A DNA stretch of 64,000 nt, taken from NCBI GenBank assembly GCA_001544595.2, contig FCOH02000015.1:1-64000 (forward strand), read 5' to 3'. The position numbers and the translations under genes were made by a program. Positions 1-8,424 of this stretch are shown here, in pieces. Every line of letters begins with the position of its first letter. The stretch's first letter is position 1. A model generated the notes under the pieces. That model saw only the letters and a list, made by a program, of their open reading frames with translations. It did no database searches and was not told where the DNA came from. Origin of the DNA: Caballeronia peredens. Its GTDB lineage: Bacteria > Pseudomonadota > Gammaproteobacteria > Burkholderiales > Burkholderiaceae.

Positions 1-77
1 GGAGCGGTAGTTCAGTTGGTTAGAATACCGGCCTGTCACGCCGGGGGTCGCGGGTTCGAGTCCCGTCCGCTCCGCCA
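1..77 (+). tRNA. tRNA-Asp (anticodon GTC)
   Basis: A complete cloverleaf can be read. The acceptor stem GGAGCGG pairs with CCGCTCC, GTC sits in the anticodon loop at 35-37, the T-arm has GGGTTCGAGTCCC, and the CCA end is encoded at 75-77. The gene begins at the first base of the window, so its promoter lies outside. It may be the last gene of a tRNA cluster, since a terminator follows at once. Confidence 0.97.
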
Positions 78-90
78 ACTCGTTTCAGAA

Positions 91-120
91 AAATCCAGCC
101 TTCGGGCTGGATTTTTTTTT
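91..120 (+). terminator. Rho-independent terminator after tRNA-Asp
   Basis: The stem AATCCAGCC / GGCTGGATT closes on a TTCG tetraloop and runs into a stretch of ten T. It starts 14 bases after the tRNA and ends its transcript. Confidence 0.93.
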
Positions 121-281
121 GCCCGCTGTTTTCGCATTTCTTTTCGCCCGTTTCATCCCTGCGTCGCCCTCATTCCTTTCGAATGCGTCCGAATTCACTT
201 CGACCGTAGTAATGGCCATTGCCAGCGTGCGCGCGCTGACTTAGTGTTTAGGCACTTGTTCTCGTGCCCGGCACCCGCGCG

Positions 282-746
282 ATGCTCGACCCGACCGAAG
301 ATCTCTCTCTCTATCAACTGCGTCAGGCGACGATGGCCGACTTCGCGTTCGCCGAAGCCCTGACGCACGACAACATGGTCGGCTATTACCGGCGCCACAA
401 CCTCGTGTGGCGCGGCGATCTTTTCCTCTCCAGCTGGCGCGAATCCGAAAATTTCGTGCTTCAGGCGGACGGCATGCCGATCGGCGTCATGCGCGTCACC
501 GAAGAAGACGATTCGCTGCACATCCGCGACGTGCAGATCGCGCAGGGTTATCGAGGACGGGGAGCGGGCACCTTCCTGCTCAACACCGCGCACCGCTGGG
601 CGCGCGCGCGCGGGCTGGCCGAATGCCAGTTGCGCGTGTTCGTCGACAATCCGGCGGCGCGGCTCTATGTGCGTCTCGGATACCGCCCGGCGGGGCCGCG
701 TCTCGCGCAACTGGGCGCGATTCGGCACATGGTGCGGCGCGTCTGA
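282..746 (+). CDS. GNAT family N-acetyltransferase
   Basis: This 154-residue protein is a single GNAT domain that transfers an acetyl group from acetyl-CoA to an unknown amine. The acetyl-CoA pyrophosphate loop is visible as YRGRGAGT (residues 90-97), after the typical beta-strand IRDVQIA. The C-terminal part has the family pattern NPAARLYVRLGY, in which a late helix and strand pack on the acetyl-CoA. I chose the ATG at 282; an in-frame GTG at 264 would add six residues, and neither has a clear Shine-Dalgarno sequence. The gene is convergent with the AraC-type regulator, 12 bp away. The substrate cannot be told from the sequence. Confidence 0.88.
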   Translation: MLDPTEDLSLYQLRQATMADFAFAEALTHDNMVGYYRRHNLVWRGDLFLSSWRESENFVLQADGMPIGVMRVTEEDDSLHIRDVQIAQGYRGRGAGTFLLNTAHRWARARGLAECQLRVFVDNPAARLYVRLGYRPAGPRLAQLGAIRHMVRRV

Positions 747-758
747 GGCAGCGCGGCG

Positions 759-1610
759 CTACGCGCCGTCGGGATCACGCCCGCTTCGGTTGTCGCGGCT
801 GTCGCCGATATCGCGTGCGAAAAAGGCGCGCGGACTCTCGCCGAAGGCGCGGCGGAACATCGCGGAAAAGGCGCTTTGGCTCTGATACCCGAGTTCGCGC
901 GCGACCTGCGCGAGCGGGCGGCCCTGGCTCAGCAGCGGAATCGCCCGCGCGAGCACGGCTTGCTGACGCCATTGCGAGAAACTCACTCCCAGTTCGCGCC
1001 TGAAAAGCCGTGCGATGGTGCGCGTGCTCGCGCCCGCTTCGGACGACCAGCGCTCCAGATCCGAATGCGACGGATCGGCCAGCACGGCATTGCAGAGGGC
1101 GCGCAGACGCTTGTCGCTGGGCATCGGCACGGAGAGCGGCAGCGGCTGCGAACGGATGATTTCGTCGAGCGCGAGCGTGCCGAGCAGCCGCTCGCGTTCC
1201 CGCGAAATCGCCTCCTCGTCCAGAGCCGCAATCACTTCGCGCAACAGCGGCGACACTTCGACCACCCGGCACGCGCCCAGACCGGGCGGCACGACGCTGG
1301 CATCGACATAAAGCGTACGCAGGTAGGCGTCCTCGACGATCACGACCTCGTGCGTGACGTTCGGCGGCACCCAGATCGCGCGCGATGGCGGCACCATCCA
1401 GGTCGAATCGACGGTGGCGACGCGCAGCACGCCGCGCGACGTGTACGCGACCTGCGCCCACGGATGCGTATGCAGCGCGATGCGTACGCCGTACGGAACG
1501 GGCCGCGAGCGGACGCGGATCGGATGATCGAGCGTCGGCGAATGTTCGAGAGGAATGTCGAGGTGCTCGACTTCCTCGTACGACGATCTCGGTTCGACAA
1601 ACGTGGGCAT
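759..1610 (-). CDS. AraC family transcriptional regulator with N-terminal cupin
   Basis: This 283-residue regulator has two parts. The N-terminal cupin-like sensor domain (about 25-130) carries the short HTHPWAQ motif typical of the AraC_binding fold. The C-terminal double helix-turn-helix is at about 180-265, with GASTRTIARLFRRELG for the first motif and ELGYQSQSAFSAMFRRAFGESP for the second. This order and length match one-domain-sensor AraC proteins such as the E. coli NimR type, which usually control a neighbouring efflux or detoxification gene. No such gene is adjacent; the divergent neighbour is the gamma-glutamylcyclotransferase-like gene, 171 bp away. The ligand and target are unknown. 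Confidence 0.9.
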   Translation of the reverse strand: MPTFVEPRSSYEEVEHLDIPLEHSPTLDHPIRVRSRPVPYGVRIALHTHPWAQVAYTSRGVLRVATVDSTWMVPPSRAIWVPPNVTHEVVIVEDAYLRTLYVDASVVPPGLGACRVVEVSPLLREVIAALDEEAISRERERLLGTLALDEIIRSQPLPLSVPMPSDKRLRALCNAVLADPSHSDLERWSSEAGASTRTIARLFRRELGVSFSQWRQQAVLARAIPLLSQGRPLAQVARELGYQSQSAFSAMFRRAFGESPRAFFARDIGDSRDNRSGRDPDGA

Positions 1611-1781
1611 GATCGCTAATACTTGACGGCTGCGGATGCGCCGATCTTAATCGAAAGCGCGTTTGCGGCGATGCGGCGCGCCGGTGCACGAAGCTCGACC
1701 GGTACACGCCGCGGCGCATTTTTCGCAGCGCATAATTCATCGATCCATCATCAACGATCAATCGACAGGAGCGGTTCTTCG

Positions 1782-2198
1782 ATGCAAAACGTTTTCGTCT
1801 ACGGCACGCTGCGCGCGGGTGAAGTCAACGATATCAACCGCGCTGCGGGCCGCCATGGCCTGGCGGCGCCGCAGTGGATCGGCGCGGCGCACGTGCACGG
1901 CCGCTTGTTCGACTTCGGCACGTATCCCGGGCTTGTGATCGACGAAACGGGCACCCTGATCCGGGGCGATGTCTACTACATCGAGGACGCGCTGGTGCCG
2001 GTGCTCGATGAAATCGAAGAGGTGTATCCCGGCGTGGAAGGGCTGTTCCGCTCGCATCGCGTGCACGTCGAGGTAGAAGTGGAAGGACGGAAGAACCGGC
2101 TGGATTGCCTGATTTACCCGGTCGCGGCGGCGTCCGTGGCGGGTTTGCCGCGCATCGAGGGCGGCGATTGGGTCGAGCATCGCACGACGCGCGCATGA
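1782..2198 (+). CDS. gamma-glutamylcyclotransferase (AIG2/GGCT-like) family protein
   Basis: This 138-residue protein has the N-terminal signature FVYGTLRAG (residues 5-13) of the AIG2/GGCT fold, which binds a gamma-glutamyl substrate. LDEIEEVYPG (75-84) follows; it contains the acidic residue (Glu79 by alignment from memory) that acts as the general base in cyclotransferases. Family members release 5-oxoproline from gamma-glutamyl amines or dipeptides, but many bacterial ones are unassigned. The start is supported by the Shine-Dalgarno ACAGGAGC, about 10 bases upstream. It is divergent from the AraC-type regulator. I place it in the fold with confidence but not in a specific reaction. Confidence 0.87.
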   Translation: MQNVFVYGTLRAGEVNDINRAAGRHGLAAPQWIGAAHVHGRLFDFGTYPGLVIDETGTLIRGDVYYIEDALVPVLDEIEEVYPGVEGLFRSHRVHVEVEVEGRKNRLDCLIYPVAAASVAGLPRIEGGDWVEHRTTRA

Positions 2199-2343
2199 CG
2201 CGCGACACGTGCGCAACTTCACGGCGGATTTCTCCGCACCGCCTTTGACGCGGCTGGCCGGTCAAAGGCGGCGTGAATGGCCCCGTGCCTTTCAGTCAGA
2301 AAGCGAAATCAGAAAGCAGGCTTGAAGGCGTTACAAGCGCTAC

Positions 2344-2589
2344 TTACTGGCTAGAGCCCGACATCGGCTTGCTGTGAGATTTCTTGTGATGCATCGACTT
2401 GTGCGCCGGCGCCTGGGATTTCATGTTTTGCATGTTGTCCTGCTGCGACTGCAAATTTTGCGCGCGCGATTCGATGTCGGCGATCTTGGAAGGATCGGTG
2501 CTCATCGTCACGCCTTGATCGCTCTGCGCATAGGCGCCCGATGCGACCGCGCCGAGGGACAAAAGAACAGCCAGGGACACTTTCTTCAT
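2344..2589 (-). CDS. small exported protein, His/Met/Ser-rich tail
   Basis: This 81-residue protein has a clear Sec signal peptide (MKK, a hydrophobic core, then the cleavage-like GAYAQS at 18-23). The mature part of about 60 residues is polar, with a Gln/Asn-rich middle (NLQSQQDNMQNM) and a His-, Lys- and Met-rich end (SMHHKKSHSKPM). The start is supported by AGGAGGTAAC just upstream on the minus strand, a near-perfect ribosome site. The composition suggests a periplasmic protein, perhaps metal-binding, but that is inference only. I recognise no named family. It stands alone. Confidence 0.8.
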   Translation of the reverse strand: MKKVSLAVLLSLGAVASGAYAQSDQGVTMSTDPSKIADIESRAQNLQSQQDNMQNMKSQAPAHKSMHHKKSHSKPMSGSSQ

Positions 2590-2894
2590 TGTTACCTCCT
2601 AGTAGCAGTTGAACCCGGGAATCGCCTGTCCGATCCGGTTGGAAAGACGCTTACGTCTGAGCAAAAATCGCTCCCGCCGCCTCGTATTCCCTCGGCCGCC
2701 GACTGAACGCGAACGGAACGCGCGCGAGGGTCGGACAATTTGCATCATAGGCGTGGAATCGGTCGATGGTATGTCGCCCTGTCCCGGGGTCGGCCGCGTA
2801 TGGCCGCGAGAAATCATATCGACGCATCGAATCATTTGCCACTACTGAATAACTTGAGTCGCTGTCGGGCGAAGCGAAAGCGCGGCTGTCGCAA
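2590..2894. other. gene-free stretch, 305 bp
   Basis: It holds the upstream region of the small exported protein gene, including its strong Shine-Dalgarno, and the 3' flank of the YdcF-like gene. The short open frames here have no start signals or family features. I see no convincing hairpin terminator or RNA gene. Confidence 0.5.
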
Positions 2895-3611
2895 TCAATA
2901 AAGATGCAGCCAGCGATACACCTCGAAGCGGGCGAGCCCCACGAGCTCATGCGCGGCGAGTTCGCTGTTTTCGAAGCTTCTGAAGTGCGGAAAGACGGTG
3001 GCGTCATTGCGTCGCACGTCGGATACATAAGGTTGCGGCGCGTAGCCGAAGGCCTCGAACGCGCGCAGCGAGCGGCGCATGTGATACGCCGATGTGACGA
3101 CGATCAAACGATTGTCATGTACCGGGCCCAGAATAGCGGCCACGTTGCGCGCGTTCTGGTACGTGTTGTAGCTGCCGCTCTCGCGCGTGAGATCGCGGGC
3201 GTCAACGCCTTGCGCGATCACGTAAGGCGCGTAATTGTCGGCTTCGGCCTGACCGTGACGCTGCGGATCGCCGCCGCTCAAAATCACCTTGCAGGTTGCA
3301 CCGGTATCGCGGCACTGGCGATAAAGCGCCGCCGTTGCGGCGATGCGCTGCATCGAATCGTGCTTCGGAACCAGACCGGTGCCGCTCCGATCGGTGCCGC
3401 CTCCCATCAGGACGATCGTCGTCTCATGGCCGAACGCGGGCGCGACGGTGTGATCGTAGCCGCGCTGGGCGAGATCGAGCAGCGGCGTCGCGAACCAGCC
3501 CGCGCCGCATGCCCACACGAGCGCCGCCGCCGCGATCGCGATTTGCGCGCGGCGGCGTCGCCAAAGCGCGAATAATGCAAAAAAAAGCAGCAATAAAGTG
3601 AATAGAACCAA
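2895..3611 (-). CDS. YdcF/ElyC/SanA family (DUF218) membrane-anchored protein
   Basis: This protein of about 238 residues begins with two hydrophobic segments (about 1-15 and 24-45, split by an RRRR cluster) and continues with a DUF218 domain. The family marks are ILSGGDP, ESGSYNTYQNA and VVTSAYHMRRS. Relatives are inner-membrane proteins tied to envelope integrity and undecaprenyl-phosphate or peptidoglycan metabolism (ElyC, SanA), or are of unknown role (YdcF). The open frame has no ATG near its start. I use the TTG at 3611, because a stop codon lies nine codons upstream; the true start remains uncertain. It is monocistronic as far as can be seen. Confidence 0.85.
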   Translation of the reverse strand: MVLFTLLLLFFALFALWRRRRAQIAIAAAALVWACGAGWFATPLLDLAQRGYDHTVAPAFGHETTIVLMGGGTDRSGTGLVPKHDSMQRIAATAALYRQCRDTGATCKVILSGGDPQRHGQAEADNYAPYVIAQGVDARDLTRESGSYNTYQNARNVAAILGPVHDNRLIVVTSAYHMRRSLRAFEAFGYAPQPYVSDVRRNDATVFPHFRSFENSELAAHELVGLARFEVYRWLHLY

Positions 3612-3891
3612 TTTGATTGGGGTAACGTATTGGTTTCAGGGCAATTCGGACCGTCATCGCGTTTTTAAGCACGCATCGGCGGGGTCGCAGTAGAGCGCGC
3701 GATCAGCGCGCTTCCAACGGGGGCTTTTAATAGAAAGCAGCACCTAACGCAAGCGGCGGCCAAACATTCGGGCTGCGAGTCATGTCTCTCTCTTCGCAGA
3801 CGAAATTCGGTGCGCCGCGTTTAGTCGACGTCGCCGACTGTCTTGCGACCGTCACGAGCGTCGTCATGGCTGCACAGGAAGAAAGAACGAG

Positions 3892-4203
3892 ATGACCACG
3901 TATTCTAACGAAGCCGTACTCGAAGCACTTCGCCGAGCGCAGTATCGTCAGGTTCCCTGGGCGAAACGCCCTAATGTTTTCGGTCTCTTGCGCGCCCTCG
4001 GGCTTCTCGAACTCGCCCGCCAGCGCACCGTCGCGCCCGCGCCCGGTTTTCATGCGCCGGTGGATATCGCGGTTGTCACTGAACGCGGGAAACTCGAATT
4101 CACACGGTTATCGCGCGACGAACGTTCCAGCGACTGGGACCTGCGGCGCGCCGAGCCCTACACGTTCGGCGGTCAGGAAACGATCGTGGAGGCGAGGGTC
4201 TAG
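3892..4203 (+). CDS. hypothetical protein, 103 aa
   Basis: I do not recognise this protein. It is soluble, with a basic, helical first half (EALRRAQYRQVPWAKRPN, then a Leu-rich LLRALGLLELA) and a second half rich in beta-type residues ending YTFGGQETIVEARV. AGGAAG lies about 12 bases before the ATG, acceptable as a ribosome site. Codon use (G/C at third positions) looks coding. No partner gene is adjacent. A shadow frame on the other strand (3727-4053) overlaps its first half and looks worse. Confidence 0.55.
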   Translation: MTTYSNEAVLEALRRAQYRQVPWAKRPNVFGLLRALGLLELARQRTVAPAPGFHAPVDIAVVTERGKLEFTRLSRDERSSDWDLRRAEPYTFGGQETIVEARV

Positions 4204-4290
4204 GACGACCGGTGCGTCCCTGGCAATCGCATCAAAACAAGGCCGGTTCATTGCCGGATGCAAGCTGTCTTCGAGCGGCACGCGCCGCAC

Positions 4291-4340
4291 ATGGCCGCGT
4301 AATGTTACAGATGGCCGCACGTATTTTGCGCATGGCCGCT
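4291..4340. repeat. three ATGGCCGC copies spaced 20 and 21 bp
   Basis: The octamer ATGGCCGC occurs at 4291, 4311 and 4332, so the copies sit on the same face of the helix, two turns apart. The bases between the copies differ. The array lies in the gene-free stretch between the 103-aa hypothetical gene and the minus-strand terminator. It could be an operator array or chance. Confidence 0.4.
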
Positions 4341-4352
4341 CATGCCATCGCC

Positions 4353-4384
4353 GAAAAAAAGCCCGTGTCACGAAGGACACGGGC
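4353..4384 (-). terminator. Rho-independent terminator of the small exported protein gene
   Basis: Read on the minus strand, the stem GCCCGTGTC / GACACGGGC is followed by a run of T (positions 4360-4354). It lies about 120 bp downstream of the 4503-4760 gene and is the only evident stop for it. Confidence 0.85.
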
Positions 4385-4502
4385 ATACCGGATTTCACTG
4401 TTGCCACGCTGTGTCATGGCATAAGGTGTGACTGACGCTCGTCCGAGTGGTTCCGCAGCTTTGCTGCCAAAGTGAACGCGACGGCCCGCGTGCGCTGCCG
4501 TC

Positions 4503-4760
4503 TCAATGATGCTGCGAGCGTGCGTCGCGATCCGTCTCCGGACGTGCGCGCACATTGCTCGCGATGTCGCCGCGCAGATCGCCGCGCGGCGCCGGCGGCG
4601 TCGCTTCGTGATTGTGCGCATTAGCCGGCGGCGCAGCCATCGCGGCCTTCGCGCTCACGTGAAAATCCGATGCAGCCGGCGGCGGCTGAGCCTGACTCAT
4701 CGCCATGGTGCTCGTCAGCGCGATCAACACGCCGTGTGCGAGCAGAGTCGATGCCTTCAT
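4503..4760 (-). CDS. small exported protein, Pro/His/Ala-rich
   Basis: This 85-residue protein starts with a signal peptide (MKAS, a hydrophobic stretch, then AMSQAQ near residue 24). The low-complexity mature part is rich in Ala and Pro with scattered His (NAHNHEATPPAP) and ends RDARSQHH. The longer open frame begins at 4808, but the ATG at 4760 has GGAGG about eight bases upstream and directly opens the signal peptide, so I chose it. I recognise no family. It is a second small periplasmic candidate near the one at 2344-2589, with similar composition but no sequence similarity that I can see. Confidence 0.7.
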   Translation of the reverse strand: MKASTLLAHGVLIALTSTMAMSQAQPPPAASDFHVSAKAAMAAPPANAHNHEATPPAPRGDLRGDIASNVRARPETDRDARSQHH

Positions 4761-4998
4761 GGTGAAATCCCTCCAAGCCCTCGTAGAGCTTGCCCGATCA
4801 TTCACCAAACTATGCTTCGACGCGCCGCGGCGCTGTAAGGAATAGTAAAGAGTTGTTTCGTAGCGAACGTGCGTGGTCCCCGTCCGTTACGACGTAACAA
4901 GACAGCCGGTTGCGACGGGCGCGAAAGGAGCGCAGGGATGGCGCAAGCGATCGCTTGCGAGAGAGCGGAGCCTGAATAGACGCCGAAAGCAGGCGTCG

Positions 4999-5030
4999 AA
5001 AAAACCGAAGCCGGCTAAACCGGCTTCGGC
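4999..5030 (-). terminator. Rho-independent terminator
   Basis: On the minus strand the stem CCGAAGCCGG / CCGGCTTCGG closes on a five-base loop and is followed by six T. It begins 14 bases after the stop of the 5044-5445 gene. Confidence 0.9.
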
Positions 5031-5043
5031 TGAATCGAATCGC

Positions 5044-5445
5044 TCAGGCCATCTTGGCCGGCGCGCGCCACGATTCCGGGTTGGTCCAGAACGCGCCGCG
5101 CAGACGGTCGCGGCTCGGCGGCGCCGGCGGCTTCGCGGCGCTCGAACCAATGCGCCCGCGCAGCGAAACCTCGCGGCCATTGCTGGAAAGACGCTTGACG
5201 ATCTCCGCCAGCGTGCCGTCCGCCTGCCATTCGTCGAAGCGGCGACGGCAGGTCGGCGGGGACGGATAACGTCCGGGCAGCTTCGACCAGCCTTCGCCGG
5301 TTGACAGCACCCACAACACCGCGTTGACCACCGAGCGCGCTTCAACGCGCGGACGTCCGCGCCGCTCGCTACGCGCCGGCTCGGAACAGAACAACGCCTC
5401 AACCAGCGCCCACTCGTTATCTCTTAAATCGTCGAACAGCACCAT
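5044..5445 (-). CDS. solitary IS5/IS402-type transposase N-domain protein (DUF4096-like)
   Basis: This 133-residue protein matches only the N-terminal domain of IS5-group (IS402-type) transposases: L(R)DNEWALVEALF, then GRPRVEARSVVNAVLWVLSTGEGWSKLP and a PTCRRRFDEWQADGTL block. That domain is the DNA-binding part. The catalytic DDE domain is absent and replaced by a short basic tail (about 95-133). It has a good ribosome site (GAGGTGAGAT before the ATG) and its own terminator, and I see no flanking inverted repeats or target duplications. So it reads as a maintained small gene, perhaps a domesticated regulator, not a fresh insertion fragment. A related protein is at 32908-33288. Confidence 0.8.
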   Translation of the reverse strand: MVLFDDLRDNEWALVEALFCSEPARSERRGRPRVEARSVVNAVLWVLSTGEGWSKLPGRYPSPPTCRRRFDEWQADGTLAEIVKRLSSNGREVSLRGRIGSSAAKPPAPPSRDRLRGAFWTNPESWRAPAKMA

Positions 5446-5853
5446 ATCTCACCTCAGCGAAGCTAACCCCGGTGCGCTGCCCCGCGCCGCGCACTCTGGT
5501 CGGAATCCGATGAACGAATACCAGGGGAGGTCGGAGCGATGCGGCGGACGATTTCTATGTAACCGCGTGACTCCAACCTCTGTGCGCAATGAAATGCGAG
5601 AACCGTGCCATGCATGTCGCTAAATCCGGGAAACCCGCATGGCAGTAGGCTGACGCGATGCCAGCATGGCCCGTATCAGACCCGAAACAGACTGATTAAG
5701 AAATCGGGACAATCACCAATCCAGTGCAATAGGCCCATCGGGCGTGCGTTTGCGTAATTTGCTGCACCGCAGCGAAACGTACGTTCGCGCATGAAACCGG
5801 CATCGCTGACGATATAATTCGGAATGAAACAGCGAAATTCATGAGCATTGAGA
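5446..5853. other. gene-free stretch, 408 bp, with a probable LysR operator
   Basis: This spacer separates the minus-strand transposase-like gene from the LysR gene. It holds a TATAAT at 5813-5818, in position to serve the LysR gene, with no clear -35 box. An imperfect palindrome centred on GCTGC-ACC-GCAGC (5758-5776) lies about 40 bp upstream of it. I see no other gene. Confidence 0.5.
5758..5776. promoter_or_regulatory. candidate LysR autoregulatory operator
   Basis: TTT-GCTGC-ACC-GCAGC-GAA is a dyad of about 19 bp, some 40 bp upstream of the TATAAT at 5813. LysR-type proteins bind interrupted dyads of this size close to their own promoter. The assignment rests on position and symmetry only. 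Confidence 0.4.
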
Positions 5854-6768
5854 ATGAGTGCGCCATTAAACGTGACGTTGCGGCAACTGCGCGTCTTTAT
5901 CGAGGTGTCGCGCCTGCGCAGCTTTAGCCGCGCGGGCGACGAGATCGGTCTCACGCAGTCGGCGGTGAGCCGCTGCGTGCGCGAGCTGGAAGGAGAAATC
6001 GGCCTCAAGCTGATCGACCGCACCACGCGCGAGGTGCAACTGACGGACGTGGGCGTGAATCTCGTCGGCACGGTGTCGCGCCTGCTCGCGGATCTGGACG
6101 AAGCGCTGCGCGAAGTGCGCGATCTCGGCCAGCAACGCCGTGGACGGGTGATCGTCGCGGCGAGTCCCACGGTCGCGTGCAGGCTGATGCCGCGCGTGAT
6201 CGCGTCGTGTCTGCGGCAGTTTCCGCTGATCACGCTCAGCCTGCGTGATGACGTCCAGTCCGATGTCCTGCGCAAGGTCAAATCGGGCGAAGTCGATTTC
6301 GGCGTGGTGATCGGTCCGTTTTCCTCCGACGAACTGCACGGCGAGCCCGTGATGACCGATTCTTTCTGTGTCGTCGCGCGCCGCGATCATCCGCTCGGAC
6401 GCCGCAGCGCCGTGCCGTGGGAAGCGCTCGCCGGCGAGCGGCTGGTGATGCTCGACTACGCGTCCGGCAGCCGGCCGATCATCGATGCCGTCATGCAGGA
6501 ACACGGCGTCGAGGCCCAGGTGGTGCAGGAACTCGGCCATTCGGCAACGGTGTTCGGCCTCGTGGAGGCGGGCGTCGGCGTGAGCGTGCTGCCGTGGCTC
6601 GCGCTGCCGCTTCCGGCCGATTCGTCGCTTGTCGCGCTGCCGCTCGAACCGCGCGCCGAGCGCACCGTGGAGCTCGTGCGCCGCCGCGACCGGTCGCTTT
6701 CGCCCGCGGCCGAATCGGTCTGGTCGCTGATCGCGTCCTTGCCGCGGCGCGCGGAGGACCTCGACTGA
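5854..6768 (+). CDS. LysR family transcriptional regulator
   Basis: This 304-residue regulator has an N-terminal winged helix-turn-helix (residues about 8-65; the FSRAGDEIGLTQSAVSRCVRELE region is the signature). The effector domain (about 92-295) opens with GRVIVAASPTVACRLMP, as usual for the family. I start at the ATG at 5854; a TTG at 5848 would add two residues, and an ATG at 5841 is out of frame. The PLP aminotransferase gene follows 69 bp downstream on the same strand, so the two may be cotranscribed and the aminotransferase may be a target. The effector is unknown. Confidence 0.93.
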   Translation: MSAPLNVTLRQLRVFIEVSRLRSFSRAGDEIGLTQSAVSRCVRELEGEIGLKLIDRTTREVQLTDVGVNLVGTVSRLLADLDEALREVRDLGQQRRGRVIVAASPTVACRLMPRVIASCLRQFPLITLSLRDDVQSDVLRKVKSGEVDFGVVIGPFSSDELHGEPVMTDSFCVVARRDHPLGRRSAVPWEALAGERLVMLDYASGSRPIIDAVMQEHGVEAQVVQELGHSATVFGLVEAGVGVSVLPWLALPLPADSSLVALPLEPRAERTVELVRRRDRSLSPAAESVWSLIASLPRRAEDLD

Positions 6769-6837
6769 ACCGGATCCGCGTCTCGACAAGGACGGCGCGC
6801 GCGTTAGACTTCAATTTTTCTTTCGACGGGGCGGGCA

Positions 6838-8073
6838 ATGAGTGAATCGGAAGGGGCGGTGGCGAACGAACTGAGCCAACTGACGGGCGCGCACGGCTTC
6901 GGTGCGCCGGACGCGCGCGATGCGGTGCGCGCGCTGCGGCCGTCGCAGATTCGCGAGGTGGCGAACGCGGGCTTCGGCGTCGCGGACGTGCTGCCGTTCT
7001 GGTTCGGCGAATCGGATCGTGTCACGCCGCAGTTCATCCGCGATGCCGCGAGCCGCGCGCTCGCCGATGGCGAAACCTTCTACACGCACAACCTCGGCAT
7101 CGCGCCGTTGCGCGAGTCGCTGGCCGGTTACGTGAGCGCGCTGCACGGCGCGACGGAGAGCAGCCAGATCGCCGTGACGAGCGCCGGCGTGAACGCGCTG
7201 ATGCTCGCCGCGCAACTCGTCGCCGGAGCGGGCGATCGCGTCGTCGCGGTGACGCCGCTGTGGCCGAATCTCGTCGAAATTCCGAAGATCCTCGGCGCGA
7301 GCGTCGAAACCGTCTCGCTGACGTACGGCCCGCGCGGCTGGACGCTCGATCTCGACCGCCTGCTCGCGGCGCTCACGCCGGGCACGCGCATGCTGATGAT
7401 CAACTCGCCGAACAACCCGACCGGCTGGACGATGACGTGCGACGAGCAACGCACTGTGCTTGCCCATTGCCGCCGTCACGGCATCTGGATCATCGCGGAC
7501 GAGGTCTACGAGCGCCTGTATTACGGCGACGACGCGCGCGTCGCACCGTCGTTCCTCGATCTCGCCGCGCGCGACGAACGCGTGATCGCGGTCAATTCGT
7601 TCTCGAAGGCGTGGCTGATGACCGGCTGGCGGCTCGGCTGGCTGGTCGCGCCGAGCCAGTTGATGGACGACCTCGGCAAGCTGGTGGAATACAACACGTC
7701 ATGTGCGCCGTCGTTCGTGCAGAAGGCGGGCGTCGTCGCGGTGGAAGAGGGCGAGCGCTTTACGCAGTCGCTCGTCGCCGATCTGCGCGCGAGCCGCGAT
7801 CATCTCGTGGCCGCCTTGCAGACGATCGACGGCGTCGACGTGCGCGCGCCCGACGGCGCGATGTATCTGTTCTTCTCGCTGCCGGGCGCGGCGTCGAGCC
7901 TGGAATTGTGCAAGTCGCTCGTGCGCGAGGCGGGCCTCGGACTTGCGCCCGGCAGCGCGTTCGGCCCGCAAGGCGAGGGCTTCGTGCGCTGGTGCTACGC
8001 GTGCGATCCCGCCAGGCTCGATGCGGGCGTCGAGCGCCTGCGACGCTTCCTCGCGACGCGCGGCGCCGCGTGA
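6838..8073 (+). CDS. PLP-dependent aminotransferase, class I/II (fold type I)
   Basis: This 411-residue enzyme has the class I aminotransferase layout: an N-terminal FGESD motif, NSPNNPTGW (the PLP-contacting Asn and the Pro turn), IIADEVYERLYY (the Asp that pairs with the pyridine nitrogen), and SFSKAWLMTGWRLGW with the Schiff-base lysine at residue 257. The C-terminal arginine that binds the substrate carboxylate is expected in GFVRWCYA. The length is normal. It probably acts on an amino acid and a 2-oxo acid in the cytoplasm, but specificity cannot be read. It follows the LysR gene by 69 bp. A GC-rich hairpin lies just after its stop. Confidence 0.92.
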   Translation: MSESEGAVANELSQLTGAHGFGAPDARDAVRALRPSQIREVANAGFGVADVLPFWFGESDRVTPQFIRDAASRALADGETFYTHNLGIAPLRESLAGYVSALHGATESSQIAVTSAGVNALMLAAQLVAGAGDRVVAVTPLWPNLVEIPKILGASVETVSLTYGPRGWTLDLDRLLAALTPGTRMLMINSPNNPTGWTMTCDEQRTVLAHCRRHGIWIIADEVYERLYYGDDARVAPSFLDLAARDERVIAVNSFSKAWLMTGWRLGWLVAPSQLMDDLGKLVEYNTSCAPSFVQKAGVVAVEEGERFTQSLVADLRASRDHLVAALQTIDGVDVRAPDGAMYLFFSLPGAASSLELCKSLVREAGLGLAPGSAFGPQGEGFVRWCYACDPARLDAGVERLRRFLATRGAA

Positions 8074-8424
8074 AGCCGGCCGGCGGGCGGCGATGCGGCC
8101 GCCGGCGTCGAGTGAGTTCCGGCGCGATTGCGGCATCACCTTTACTGCCCGGTTCTTTTTGCGTAATATGGCGCTCAGTCACGCGCTTTCGTCTGGAAAG
8201 CGCCACCTCGACCGGCTGGGATGGCCCGGCGTTCGCTCACCGATCGCCCGATACTGCCTCTCCCCGGTGCGTGCTCCCAATCAATATGACCGATTACAAT
8301 CGGGCGAGCGCGTCTTGAAATTCCGCGTCCAGCTTCATCGTTCGCACCGCTTCGGTGGCGTTCGAACTTGCTCAAGCTCGATTTTGAATTGGATCATTGA
8401 CCATACAGGGTTGACCCAAGCTGC
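8074..8424. other. gene-free stretch, 351 bp, upstream of scpB
   Basis: After the aminotransferase comes a GC-rich inverted repeat (about 8077-8107, GCCGGCGG / CCGCCGGC) without a T run. Nearer scpB lies a perfect dyad CCGATT-AC-AATCGG (8290-8303), which includes TACAAT, a possible -10 box. Just before scpB, TTGACC occurs twice within about 20 bases, once as part of ATTGACC and once as GTTGACC. I see no open frame with a start signal. Confidence 0.45.

Noticed and set aside
1..120. Possible integration site at the tRNA-Asp gene
   Set aside because: tRNA-Asp is a common target, but no integrase, direct repeat of the tRNA 3' end or composition change follows.
3727..4053. A 108-residue minus-strand frame overlapping the 103-aa hypothetical gene
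   Set aside because: No start signal, biased composition, and it conflicts with the better-supported plus-strand frame.
5044..5445. A complete insertion sequence around the transposase N-domain gene
   Set aside because: No catalytic domain, terminal inverted repeats or target duplication can be seen.
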